Shown here: one piece after another, positions 18,175-26,896 of the stretch
Numbering within the stretch: position 1 is the stretch's first letter
Layout of the letters: the number at the start of each line of letters is the position of its first letter
NCBI RefSeq assembly: GCF_030128825.1
Contig: NZ_CP119127.1
Coordinates: 5,011,501 to 5,075,500, forward strand
Direction of reading: 5' to 3'
From: Sphingobium sp. WTD-1
Lineage (GTDB): Bacteria > Pseudomonadota > Alphaproteobacteria > Sphingomonadales > Sphingomonadaceae
DNA: 64,000 nt
The notes under the pieces: generated by a model
Told to the model about the DNA's origin: nothing
What the model saw: only the letters and a program-made list of their open reading frames with translations
Databases searched by the model: none
Position numbers and translations under genes: made by a program

Positions 18175-18260
18175 ATTGAATCGGCCTGCGCTCCAATTGT
18201 CTTTTGTTTTTCGCATTCTGCGAGCCATCGGCTGTTCCAGCCGATTTCAGAACGCTCTAG
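18175..18260. repeat. Candidate intergenic repeat with internal hairpin
   Basis: The gap between two convergent genes begins ATTGAATCGG, contains a CTTTTGTTTTTCGCATT tract, an eight-base hairpin ATCGGCTG/CAGCCGAT (18227-18245, loop TTC) and ends with GCTCTAG at the SDR stop codon. From memory, related intergenic elements occur in sphingomonad genomes, but copy number cannot be checked here. It may also act as a terminator for either flanking gene. Confidence 0.45.
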
Positions 18261-19021
18261 CCGGCAAAGCGGCTGTTGATCATCCGGGTGGTCGACCAGC
18301 CGCCATCCACCGCGATCACCTGGCCATTGATATATTCGCCTTTGTCGGAACAGAGGAAGGCGACGACATGGGCGACATCCTCCGGCGCGCAATCGCGGTA
18401 GAAGGGGGTCAGCCCCTGGTTGATCCGCTGGAAGGCGGGATAATCCCAGGCGGCGTCGGTCATCGGCGTGCGCACCACGGTCGGCGCGACGATGTTGGAG
18501 CGGATGCCCTGTTCGCCATATTGCGCCGCCATCGTCTGGGTGAGGCCGGTCAGCCCCGCCTTCACCGCGCAATAAATGCCGCCATCCATCCCGCCCATGA
18601 TGCCGAAGGTCGACCCGATGGTGACGATCGCCGACCCCATGCCCATATGCGGCAACACGGCCCGGCACAGCCGGAACGGCGCGCGCAGCGACAGGCCGAT
18701 CACTTCGTCCAGCATGGCGTCGCTGGTGTCATGCACCGGCGCCCACACCCCCGCGCCAGCATTGTTGACCAGATGATCGACCCGCCCGAACCGTGCCAGC
18801 GCCTCCGCCACGATCCTGCCCGGCGCATCATCCTCGCCAATGTCCGCCGCGACGAAGGCAAAGGCGGCGTCCTGCGGCAGCGCGGCCGCCAGCGCGGCGA
18901 GCTTGTCCGCGCTGCGACCAGTGCCCAGCACGGCCACGCCATCGGCGCACAGGACGCGCACGATCGCCGCGCCAATGCCGCCCGCCGCGCCGGTGACGAT
19001 CGCGACCTTCTGTTCCGTCAT
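18257..19021 (-). CDS. Short-chain dehydrogenase/reductase
   Basis: A 254-residue classical SDR with TGAAGGIG cofactor loop, NNAG, catalytic Ser (IGST) and YCAVK. It would interconvert an alcohol and a ketone using NAD(H) or NADP(H). Its ATG overlaps the stop of the KstD-like flavoprotein by ATGA, so it is the third gene of a VOC-flavoprotein-SDR operon. A pairing of hydroxyl dehydrogenase and ring 1,2-dehydrogenase is a familiar combination for alicyclic or steroid-like rings, but the substrate is not established. Confidence 0.9.
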   Translation of the reverse strand: MTEQKVAIVTGAAGGIGAAIVRVLCADGVAVLGTGRSADKLAALAAALPQDAAFAFVAADIGEDDAPGRIVAEALARFGRVDHLVNNAGAGVWAPVHDTSDAMLDEVIGLSLRAPFRLCRAVLPHMGMGSAIVTIGSTFGIMGGMDGGIYCAVKAGLTGLTQTMAAQYGEQGIRSNIVAPTVVRTPMTDAAWDYPAFQRINQGLTPFYRDCAPEDVAHVVAFLCSDKGEYINGQVIAVDGGWSTTRMINSRFAG

Positions 19022-20736
19022 GCCGTCATCCTCTGTTCGTCATTCGCCCGCGCCGCAATATCCTCGGCTGCGACAAAGCCGAAGGTCAGCGCCGGACCGA
19101 TCGTCGCGCCGGCGCCGGGATAGCAGTCGCCAAAGGGACTCGCGGCGCAATTGCCGGCGGCATAAAGATGCGGAATCGGCCGTCCGCCGCCATCCAGCAC
19201 CCGTGCCTGCGCATCGCAGCGCAGCCCGCCCTTGGTGCCCAGATCGCCATTGTTGATCGGCACCGCATAGAAGGGCGCGGTATCGATCGGCCCCAGATTG
19301 GGGTTGGGGGAGACGCCGGGATCGCCGAAGAAGCGATCATAGATATTGCCGCCCCGGCCAAATTCGGGATCGACGCCGGTCTGCGCATAGCCGTTCATCA
19401 CCTGCACGGTTTCGCTGACCGCCTGCGGCGCGATGCCGATCTTGCGCGCCAGTTCCTCGATCGATCCGGCACGGAAGACATAATGGTCCCACCAATGGCC
19501 GGGGATGCGATGGTCGGGCGTATGGACCGTGGGCATCAGCCCGCCGGCGCTGAACTTCGCCCGGAACTTGGCATCGAAGATCAGCCAGCAGGGCATATTG
19601 GCACCGGTCTTCACCTGATCCGCCACCATCGCCTGGCCGAACCGGTCATAGCCGGTCGCTTCATTGACGAAGCGCAGCCCCAGCCGGTTGACGCAGACGC
19701 TCCACGGCCGGCCGACATCGAAGGCGGCCTGGTGGATTTCGTGGAAATTGGCCGCACCCGGCGCCGGCAGGGCCATGGTCGGTATCCACCAGCCCTGATC
19801 GGTATGGGCGAGCGACGCGCCGATCGCCTCCGCCGCGATCAGTGCCTCGCCGCGATTGCCTTCCTCCGGGGTGGAACTGTGGCGGGCGAGGCCGGGCACC
19901 GGGTAGAAACGCTCGCGCAGCGCCTGATTCCATTCAAAGCCGCCGGCCGCCAGCACCACGCCATGGCGCGCGCCAATCTGCTGCCCCTGCCCGAAGCGAC
20001 GGACGGTGATGCCCGACACGCGGCCGTCGGCACCCAGTGTCAGCCCCTCTAGCGCGGTTTCCAGCCGCAGTTCGACGCCGCGCGCGAACAATTGCTGGTA
20101 GAGCGCGCCCATCAGCCCCGCCCCCTGGGTGAAGCGCCGATCCCGCGCCGACAGCCGCCGCGTGCCGATGTCGAGCCAGTAGCGCGCAATCATCTTCGCC
20201 GCGGTCCAGCGCCAGCCGCGCTGCTGCATCATCAGCGCGAAGGTCTGGCCAAGGTCCATCGCATAGCGGCGGAACAGCGTGAACCGGCTATATTGGGCAC
20301 GCATCAGCGGATAGCGATCATCACCCAATTGCCGCCCGTCGAAGGTGGGGCAGATGATCGAGCGATCCGCCCGCGCGCCCGGCGCATCGGGAAAATAATC
20401 GGGCCAGGCCGCCGCCATCACCGGCACGCCGCTGTCCTTGAGGAAGCGCAGCATTTCCGGCGCGCGATCGACATAGGCGGCCAGCCGTTCCGCATCGACC
20501 GGCACGCCAATGACGCTGCGCAGATAGCGCAACGCCTCGGCCGCGCTGTCGCCCTGGTCGCCGTCCAGCCCATGGCCGGGCACCCACATCACCCCGCCCG
20601 AGGTCGCGGACGTGCCGCCAAATTGATGCGCCTTCTCCACGATCAGGACGGAGAGGCCGAGATCGGTGCCCCGCAAGGCTGCCATGGCGCCGGCCGCGCC
20701 CGATCCGACGACGATGAGGTCGAAGCTGTCCATCAT
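19018..20736 (-). CDS. KstD-like FAD-dependent dehydrogenase
   Basis: A 572-residue flavoprotein of the fumarate reductase/3-ketosteroid delta1-dehydrogenase superfamily. The FAD-binding motif VVGSGAAGAMAA is at the N terminus and a second FAD segment near the C terminus reads AAGNCAASPFGDCYPGAGAT, where the YPG part resembles the active-site region of KstD. No signal peptide and no heme motif were seen, arguing against a periplasmic fumarate reductase. It would introduce a ring double bond next to a ketone. It overlaps the upstream VOC gene and the downstream SDR gene. A second ATG three bases in could also be used. Confidence 0.88.
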   Translation of the reverse strand: MMDSFDLIVVGSGAAGAMAALRGTDLGLSVLIVEKAHQFGGTSATSGGVMWVPGHGLDGDQGDSAAEALRYLRSVIGVPVDAERLAAYVDRAPEMLRFLKDSGVPVMAAAWPDYFPDAPGARADRSIICPTFDGRQLGDDRYPLMRAQYSRFTLFRRYAMDLGQTFALMMQQRGWRWTAAKMIARYWLDIGTRRLSARDRRFTQGAGLMGALYQQLFARGVELRLETALEGLTLGADGRVSGITVRRFGQGQQIGARHGVVLAAGGFEWNQALRERFYPVPGLARHSSTPEEGNRGEALIAAEAIGASLAHTDQGWWIPTMALPAPGAANFHEIHQAAFDVGRPWSVCVNRLGLRFVNEATGYDRFGQAMVADQVKTGANMPCWLIFDAKFRAKFSAGGLMPTVHTPDHRIPGHWWDHYVFRAGSIEELARKIGIAPQAVSETVQVMNGYAQTGVDPEFGRGGNIYDRFFGDPGVSPNPNLGPIDTAPFYAVPINNGDLGTKGGLRCDAQARVLDGGGRPIPHLYAAGNCAASPFGDCYPGAGATIGPALTFGFVAAEDIAARANDEQRMTA

Positions 20737-21200
20737 CAGAAGCTCGGCACCGCGTCGAGATGCGATCCGGGCGGGAAGCAGAAATATTCGAGATAATGAC
20801 CCAGATTCGCCCGCGCATCGAAATAGGCATAGGTGCCGCCCATCGTGTCCCAGGCGATCGGCATCGCCCAGCGGGCTTTGGCCGCCGCGACCGCCGCATC
20901 AAAGGCGGCGCGATCGCCGAAATGCCGGCCCTGATGATGATAATGAAGGCCAAAGCCCTCCGCCGGCAGGCCCCATTGATAGACGGCGATGTCGCCCGAC
21001 AGGGGCTGGATGATCTCGAACTGCAGTTCATCCCTGGTCGCCAGCGCGAAATGGGCGACCGCCTGCCGGTCCTGCCCGGTGTCGAACAGCGCATCGGGCA
21101 TTTCCATATAATGGCCGATGCCGTGCAGCGCGCCAATCTCGTCCATCGCCCGGCGCCAGTCGGTGGTCACATAGGCATGCTGATAATAGTCACGGCGCAC
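20736..21200 (-). CDS. VOC superfamily protein
   Basis: A 154-residue protein of the glyoxalase/extradiol dioxygenase (VOC) fold, with two beta-alpha-beta-beta-beta modules and candidate metal ligands His8, Glu in the QFEII strand and late Tyr/Glu residues. The start is GTG with GAGGGCGA upstream. Small VOC proteins in catabolic operons serve as isomerases, epimerases, lyases or hydrolases on ring-derived intermediates. It is the first gene of the operon with the KstD-like flavoprotein and an SDR. The exact activity is not predictable. Confidence 0.72.
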   Translation of the reverse strand: MRRDYYQHAYVTTDWRRAMDEIGALHGIGHYMEMPDALFDTGQDRQAVAHFALATRDELQFEIIQPLSGDIAVYQWGLPAEGFGLHYHHQGRHFGDRAAFDAAVAAAKARWAMPIAWDTMGGTYAYFDARANLGHYLEYFCFPPGSHLDAVPSF

Positions 21201-21351
21201 GGATCGCCCTCTCCCGCTCTGTTCTTCTGCCGGCCACTATCGAAGGCGGGGCAACGAAGCGGAATGACCCGAGCGGCAGCGCCGCTTGCACCGGCACGCG
21301 CATCGGGTTGCGGGCAATTGCCGTGCCCGCCGGCCCATGATGAATGGGGCC

Positions 21352-21666
21352 ATGACCATGCTGACCTTCACTGCTGTCGCCCATGTCGACGATGTGCCGC
21401 CAGGCACCACCAGGGCCGTCGCCGTCGACGGCGAGAGCATTCTCCTGTGCCACAGCAATGGCCGGCTGTTCGCGGTCGCCAATCGCTGCTCCCATGCCGA
21501 CGAGCCACTCGCCTGCGGCCGGGTGCGCGCGGGCTGGATCGCCTGCCCGGTCCATGGCGCGCGCTTCGACCTGGAAACCGGCCGCGCCATGAACCCGCCG
21601 GCGAAGGCACCCATCAGGGTCTATGAATTGCGGATTGTGGACGACCGGATCGAGATCGCGCGCTAG
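21352..21666 (+). CDS. Rieske-type ferredoxin
   Basis: A 104-residue soluble Rieske [2Fe-2S] protein with ligands in CSH and CPVH separated by a normal loop, as in the ferredoxin components of bacterial ring-hydroxylating dioxygenases. Starts at ATG 21352 or 21358 are both possible; upstream ATGs at 21337 and 21340 give longer versions. It lies alone between two minus-strand operons and its stop codon shares the tetranucleotide CTAG with the convergent gene. It is the natural electron donor for one or both Rieske oxygenases of this island; no matching reductase gene is present. Confidence 0.9.
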   Translation: MTMLTFTAVAHVDDVPPGTTRAVAVDGESILLCHSNGRLFAVANRCSHADEPLACGRVRAGWIACPVHGARFDLETGRAMNPPAKAPIRVYELRIVDDRIEIAR

Positions 21667-22631
21667 TCCCTGCGCGGCTGCATCAGCGCCAGGAAATCGG
21701 CCAGCGCGAGCCGCGCATCGAGCTGGGTAAAGAGCCGGATCGACCGGCCGGGGATTTCCGCGCCATAGCGGGAATCGTCCAGCAGGCGCCGACCGGCGAT
21801 GATCGACGAGGCGCTGCTCTCCGCAGACACGGACGTCAGCAACACCATCGGGCTATCGCCCAGAGTGATGGCGCCGCCCAGCTGGACGAAAGGCGGCAGA
21901 TCGGCATAGCGGCCATAGAGCCATGCGGTCGTCGCCGACATCGGCTGCAAGGTCGCCGTCATTTCCGCCACCGACATCTGCAACTGGCGATAGGCGCCGG
22001 CCGCTATCTGCCAGATCGGCATGCGGCTCCGTTCGATCACGGCGCGCGCGGCTTCCAGATCGGTGGACAGATTATATTCGGTGCCGCCCTGCGGATAATC
22101 GGCGCCGCCGATCCACACCAGGGTCATGCGATCGGCGATCGCCGGCTCCAGCTGCAGCGCCTGGGCGAGATTGGTGAGCGGCCCGCCGCAGGTGAAGAAG
22201 AGCGGCAGCGGATCGTCCCGCATCGCCTCCGCCACGATCGCCCGTGCCGCCGCCGATGCCTGTGCCCCGGCGACGCCGAACTGCTCGCTGCCCGCGATCA
22301 CCGGGCAGAGGTTCGTCAACCCCATGATCTTCATCAGGTCGATCGCCGCCTGTTTGCCTGCAGCCGCAGTTGCGCCGGCTGGCTGTCCGCCCAGCGCCGC
22401 CAGCTTCGCGTCGAGCGCCGATGTCGTGACCAGCACCGGCCGGGCCGCCTTCGTCGCCAGTTGATGCGCGAGCGCGATCAGGCCGTCGGGATCGCCGGCA
22501 AAATCATTGTCGATGATGATCCGTGCCTTGTGCGACTGGCGGATCACCGGCAACGCGGATCGGGCGGCCGTGCCGATCAACAGGCCGGCGCCCGCTGCGA
22601 TGAAACCGCGCCGATCGATCCCTGTCTGCAT
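21663..22631 (-). CDS. Exported nucleoside-hydrolase-like protein
   Basis: About 322 residues. The N terminus DRRGFIAAGAG followed by a hydrophobic stretch is a twin-arginine-type signal, so the product is probably folded in the cytoplasm and exported. The mature part has the inosine/uridine-preferring nucleoside hydrolase fold; its Ca-binding Asp cluster reads DNDFAGDPD where DTDxGxDD is usual, so the metal site is changed. The ATG at 22631 follows GGGAGAGG. It is the last gene of the CoA-ligase operon, 83 bases downstream. It may cleave an N- or O-glycosidic bond in the periplasm, but activity is uncertain. Confidence 0.78.
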   Translation of the reverse strand: MQTGIDRRGFIAAGAGLLIGTAARSALPVIRQSHKARIIIDNDFAGDPDGLIALAHQLATKAARPVLVTTSALDAKLAALGGQPAGATAAAGKQAAIDLMKIMGLTNLCPVIAGSEQFGVAGAQASAAARAIVAEAMRDDPLPLFFTCGGPLTNLAQALQLEPAIADRMTLVWIGGADYPQGGTEYNLSTDLEAARAVIERSRMPIWQIAAGAYRQLQMSVAEMTATLQPMSATTAWLYGRYADLPPFVQLGGAITLGDSPMVLLTSVSAESSASSIIAGRRLLDDSRYGAEIPGRSIRLFTQLDARLALADFLALMQPRRD

Positions 22632-22714
22632 GCCTCTCCCCTGTCTGGGCCGAGGGCTGGCATGGGGCGGCCAAAGGGTCAAATAGCGATTTTCGGGGTG
22701 CCCATAGGCCAGCG

Positions 22715-24361
22715 CTATGGATGGCTGAGCCGCGCCACCGCGACCGCGCGAATATCGGCGGCCTTGGCCTTCTCATTGCCGGTCAGGGCGAAATCGGCCT
22801 CGTCCAGCAACAGCACCCGACGCGGCACCTTGAAGCTGGCCATGCGCGCCTTGAGATGGGCGATCAGATCGCTTTCCGTCACCCGCGCACCATCGACCGG
22901 AACGATGCAGGCGACCACCATCTCGCCCAGCAACTCGTCGGGCACGCCGACGGTCTGGCTGCGCTTGACGCCGGGGAAGGTGGCGATCGCCGCGTCCACT
23001 TCCTCCGGCGCGACATTGGCGCCACCGGTCTTGATCATGTCTGTCAGGCGCCCTTCCCAGAAGAAGCGCCCCTGTTCGTCCACCCGTCCGCCGTCGCCGG
23101 TGCGGTAATAGCCCTCCGCGTCGAAACACTCTTCCGGCGCCTTGCCCAGATAGCCCGACATCAGGGTCGGCCCCTTGATGCACATCTCCCCCGCCTGCCC
23201 CAGCGGCAAGATCGCGCGGGTCAGCGGATCGACGATCTTCAGGCTGTTGCCCGGCAGCGGCGCGCCGGCGCTGCCGCCATACTCCGCGTCGGACGTGTCC
23301 GCATCGAACGCCGTGCAGATCGTCATCGTCTCGGTCGTGCCGAAGGCCATGGGCGTGGTCCAGTCGGTGTCGACCGTGGGATGTTCGCCGATCAGCTCGC
23401 CCTTGGTCACATATTTGAGGCTGGAAAGGTCCGCGCTGGACCAATTGTCCGCCGCCTGCACCCGCGCCCATTGGTGCGGCCGGCCGGTGAGGAAGGTGAC
23501 GCGCTCCTGCTCGATCACGTCGAGCGCGGCGGCGGCGTCGAACACCGGTTGCAGCACGGCGGTGCCGCCGGTCGACAGCGCAGTGCCGATCACCAGGCTG
23601 ATATTGCCCGACCAGAACAGGCCGTTGCCGGTCCAGCTCACCACCGGTTCGCGCATCGCGAAGACGCGCGGCCAGCGCCACCACTGGATGCAGAAGGCGC
23701 GCTGGGCATGGACGATGCCCTTGGGCAGGCTGGTCGTGCCGGACGAAAAGAAAATGCCGCCATGGTCGGACGGAGTGACGGTCGCAGCGCGCTGCGCCAC
23801 CTGCGCATCGGGCACCGCCGCGCCGCTGGCCAGGAAAGCGTCCCAGCCTTCATAGCCCGGCGCGGGCGGATCGGCATCGGTGACGCTGTCGAGTTGCACC
23901 AGCCGATGGAGAAACGGCCCCTTGTCGATGCCGGCCAGCATGGCGGCAAAATCCTTCTTCATCACCCGCGTGTCGAAGAGGAGGATGCCGATCGCCGAGG
24001 CCTGGATCAGATGGCTCAGTTCCTCCGCGCTCGAAAAGCTGCTGAGCGCCACGGTGACGCCACCCGCCATGGCGATGCCGAAGACGCTGGCGAGATATTC
24101 GGGTCGATTCGCCATCAGCACGCCGACCCGGCCGTCCTTGCCGAGACCGGCCGCGATCAGCGCCCTCGCCACCGCCACGGACCGGGCATGGAGTTCGTCA
24201 TAGCTCCAGCAGATGCGCCGATCCGCCGTGCGCATCACCACCGCATCGCGCGCGCCGTGCCGCGCCCGCACCGCGTCGAGATAGGCGGGGATGGTCTGCG
24301 CGCCCTGCCCCGGCTCCTGCGCCAGCGGGGGGCCATGAACCAGCGAAAGCGGCGCGCTCAA
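22715..24361 (-). CDS. Acyl-CoA/aryl-CoA ligase (AMP-binding)
   Basis: A 548-residue ANL-superfamily adenylating enzyme with the P-loop IFFSSGTTSLPKGIVH, the later YRTGDGGR motif, and a C-terminal domain containing the lysine region near LTGNEKAKA. It forms an acyl-adenylate and then an acyl-CoA. The start codon is TTG, overlapping the upstream dehydratase stop as TTGA; the next in-frame ATG is over 40 codons later and would remove conserved sequence. In the operon it supplies the CoA ester used by the dehydratase and crotonase genes. Confidence 0.93.
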   Translation of the reverse strand: MSAPLSLVHGPPLAQEPGQGAQTIPAYLDAVRARHGARDAVVMRTADRRICWSYDELHARSVAVARALIAAGLGKDGRVGVLMANRPEYLASVFGIAMAGGVTVALSSFSSAEELSHLIQASAIGILLFDTRVMKKDFAAMLAGIDKGPFLHRLVQLDSVTDADPPAPGYEGWDAFLASGAAVPDAQVAQRAATVTPSDHGGIFFSSGTTSLPKGIVHAQRAFCIQWWRWPRVFAMREPVVSWTGNGLFWSGNISLVIGTALSTGGTAVLQPVFDAAAALDVIEQERVTFLTGRPHQWARVQAADNWSSADLSSLKYVTKGELIGEHPTVDTDWTTPMAFGTTETMTICTAFDADTSDAEYGGSAGAPLPGNSLKIVDPLTRAILPLGQAGEMCIKGPTLMSGYLGKAPEECFDAEGYYRTGDGGRVDEQGRFFWEGRLTDMIKTGGANVAPEEVDAAIATFPGVKRSQTVGVPDELLGEMVVACIVPVDGARVTESDLIAHLKARMASFKVPRRVLLLDEADFALTGNEKAKAADIRAVAVARLSHP

Positions 24362-25551
24362 TAGGGCAACTCCACCTGGGCCGTGCCCTTCAATATCTCC
24401 TCGCCATCCTGAGTGGTCATCGTGGTGCGGACCTTGACCACCGGCATGCCGAAGGGGGAACGGTCGATCTTTTCCACCACTTCGCCATCGACCCAGGTGA
24501 CGTCACCCTCGAACGCGGGGGAACGGAACTGGGTCTTGCTGTGCCAGACATAACCGCCATGGCCGGCCCAATAGGCGACCGTGTCGAGGTGCCAGGCATT
24601 CATCGACGCGCCATAGCCATAGGCGCCGCCCATGCCGACATTCTCCGCCTTTTCGGCATTGATATGGCCCGATGACGGGCCGTGATAGAGACCGTCGCCC
24701 ATGCGCGGGTCGATCTTGCGCGCCTCATGGTCATAGCTCATGTCGGCGCCGAAGCCGGCATCCTCGGTCGCCGGATCATGGATGCCCTCGGGCGCGTTCC
24801 AGCGCCAAGTCCCCCAGATATTCTGGCGATGGGCGCGGCATTCATTGGCGAAGCTGACCACCGAATGCGGGCCGATCACCCGGCGCGGCAGCCGGTCGCC
24901 GACCTTGACATCGCCATAGGCAGGCGAATGGCCGTCGCGGTTGGACAGGATCCAGTCGTGGCGCGCCTTGTGAATCTCCGCCAGTTCCGCCTTGGTCCAG
25001 CGCCGGGGGCTGCGCTTCTCCTTGGCATAGACGCCGCGCCGATTGGCTTCCTCCACCAGATAGCGGATCGCGGTCGCCTGTTCCTTGGCCACCAGCGCCC
25101 CATGCTGGTTGCGGTGGATCGTGTCGCCGCGCGCGAACATGGTCGGGCCGGCAAAGCCGGTGTCGGCAATCGAATAGCCGTCGAAGCGGCGGCTCTGCAC
25201 CAGCTTGTCGCCGGGGCGGACCGGGGTGCCATAAAACCACCATTCCTCGCCCGCGAAGATCAGGTGGGTGCCCGGCACCTTGCCCACACAGGCCGGGTGG
25301 CAACCATGGCCATAGTCCATCGCCACGGTGAAGCTCTGCGGCGCGACGATGCCGCCGAAGCGGGAGGCGCGGGCAAATTGCTCGTCCCAATGAATCGGAT
25401 TGGGATAGTCCATCGCCTGCACCCAGCGGCGAATGTCGGTCGCATTGCAGGCGTCCCACATCTCGGCGAAGATCACCGGCTTGCCGACCCACTGGTCGAC
25501 ATCGCTAGTATCCAGCGTCAGCTTGCTGTCCTGCACATCCATATCGGCCAT
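24358..25551 (-). CDS. MaoC-type/FAS1-like double hot-dog dehydratase
   Basis: A 397-residue protein with two hot-dog modules: an N-terminal FAS1-like dehydratase/MaoC_dehydrat_N part (about residues 10-170) and a C-terminal MaoC-like part (about 220-397). Such proteins hydrate or dehydrate enoyl-CoA/3-hydroxyacyl-CoA esters. AGGA lies before the ATG. It begins seven bases after the second Rieske oxygenase and overlaps the CoA ligase, which places it in one operon with enzymes that form and modify CoA esters. Confidence 0.85.
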   Translation of the reverse strand: MADMDVQDSKLTLDTSDVDQWVGKPVIFAEMWDACNATDIRRWVQAMDYPNPIHWDEQFARASRFGGIVAPQSFTVAMDYGHGCHPACVGKVPGTHLIFAGEEWWFYGTPVRPGDKLVQSRRFDGYSIADTGFAGPTMFARGDTIHRNQHGALVAKEQATAIRYLVEEANRRGVYAKEKRSPRRWTKAELAEIHKARHDWILSNRDGHSPAYGDVKVGDRLPRRVIGPHSVVSFANECRAHRQNIWGTWRWNAPEGIHDPATEDAGFGADMSYDHEARKIDPRMGDGLYHGPSSGHINAEKAENVGMGGAYGYGASMNAWHLDTVAYWAGHGGYVWHSKTQFRSPAFEGDVTWVDGEVVEKIDRSPFGMPVVKVRTTMTTQDGEEILKGTAQVELPY

Positions 25552-25557
25552 GATGTC

Positions 25558-26883
25558 CTACTCGATCACTTGCGGCGCGCCGGTGCCGAGATAGTCGGCC
25601 AGCACGCGGTGGAAATTGATGATCGCCCGTTCCTCGACCGGGCTGGGCCGCAGCCCGTCGCAGCCGCGCGAGCGCAGGCCCCGCTGCACCGCCCCCATGT
25701 TGGAGAAATCCTGGCACAGCACCTTGCGCCAGCTGGCCTCGTCCATGTCCGGCTTGTGGAGATTGGCGGGGCGCGGCTCGGTGCCTTCGGGGAAGCGTTC
25801 GAGCGTATAGACCTCGAAGATGCAGCGATCGGGATCATGGCCGTCGGGCCGGGCGCGATAGCAGAGCGCGAAGGTCGGTCCGTGGATGATCACCGTGTTG
25901 GGGAAGATGTGCCAGACATTGCCCGCCGCGGCGAAATGGGCCGGGTCGATGCGCGGCCAGGCGACACCGCGCTTGGCGTCCTCCTCCACCGTACGGCGCA
26001 TCAGGTGCATCTGCACCTCGGCGGGCGGCGTGCCATCGGGCAGTTCCTCGACCAGCAGATTGGCGACCCGCACCATCGTCTCGGTGGTGGTGCCGTTCAC
26101 CTCCTCCCACAGCTGGTTGAGCGAATCGGCCAGCCCCTGCCGCATGTCGGCCGCGCCAGCCGCGCCAGCGGTCGCGCCACCGGTGCCCTCGCGCGCCTGC
26201 GATCCGAACACGCCATGGATGCCGCGCCCGTCGCTCCAGGTCGGCTTGGGCGAATATTTGGTCAGTTGCGGATGGGTGCCGGCAACATGATAGCCCTCGT
26301 TGAACGCCTCGATCGCAACCTTCCAATTGCAGGGGAAATGCAGCCACTGGCGCCAGCGATAGCGCATCTGCTCCAGCTCGAACGGGTCGAGCATCGATGC
26401 CGCCGGCTCCAGATAGTCGCGCAGCGGCGGCGCGTCGGGGTCCATGCAGACGAATACCCAGCCGCCCCAGCTGTCGACGCGCACGTCGCGCAGGCGCAGG
26501 TCATCGGCCTTCAGGCCGTCGCCCCAGGCATCCTTGCGGACCACGCCGACATTATTGCCGTCCAGATCCCAGCTCCAGGCATGGAAGGGGCAGACCAGCC
26601 GCTTCGCATTGCCGCACCCTTCGGTCAGTTGCCTACCGCGATGGCGGCAGACGTTGAAATAGGCGGCAATCCGGTCGGGCGCGGCGCGCACGACGATGAT
26701 CGAGTCATCAACAATGTCATAGGTGACATAGTCGCCGACCTCGGGGATTTCCTCTTCGCGACAGGCAACCTGCCAGACTTTGGGCCATAGTTTCGCGGCC
26801 TCGGCATCGGCATAGGATTGCGAGACATAGGCGGTGTTGCCGATCAGGACCGGCGGTTGGGTAATGTTGCCCTGCATGGTCAT
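25558..26883 (-). CDS. Rieske non-haem iron oxygenase, alpha subunit (2)
   Basis: A 441-residue terminal oxygenase, clearly diverged from the one at 8736. The Rieske ligands are Cys79-x-His81 and Cys98-x2-His101; the catalytic iron ligands are His199 and His204 in GYHVAGTHPQ. The ATG at 26883 follows CAGGGA at good spacing; ATG 26877 is also possible and a longer reading into the AraC gene is not supported. No beta subunit is adjacent. Its place between an AraC regulator and CoA-ester enzymes suggests a later hydroxylation or ring-cleaving step of the same pathway. Confidence 0.95.
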   Translation of the reverse strand: MTMQGNITQPPVLIGNTAYVSQSYADAEAAKLWPKVWQVACREEEIPEVGDYVTYDIVDDSIIVVRAAPDRIAAYFNVCRHRGRQLTEGCGNAKRLVCPFHAWSWDLDGNNVGVVRKDAWGDGLKADDLRLRDVRVDSWGGWVFVCMDPDAPPLRDYLEPAASMLDPFELEQMRYRWRQWLHFPCNWKVAIEAFNEGYHVAGTHPQLTKYSPKPTWSDGRGIHGVFGSQAREGTGGATAGAAGAADMRQGLADSLNQLWEEVNGTTTETMVRVANLLVEELPDGTPPAEVQMHLMRRTVEEDAKRGVAWPRIDPAHFAAAGNVWHIFPNTVIIHGPTFALCYRARPDGHDPDRCIFEVYTLERFPEGTEPRPANLHKPDMDEASWRKVLCQDFSNMGAVQRGLRSRGCDGLRPSPVEERAIINFHRVLADYLGTGAPQVIE

Positions 26884-26896
26884 GTGTCCCTGCCGC

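Noticed and set aside
24682..26790. Plus-strand open frame of about 700 codons over the dehydratase and second Rieske genes
   Set aside because: Antisense to genes with intact motifs; no family resemblance.
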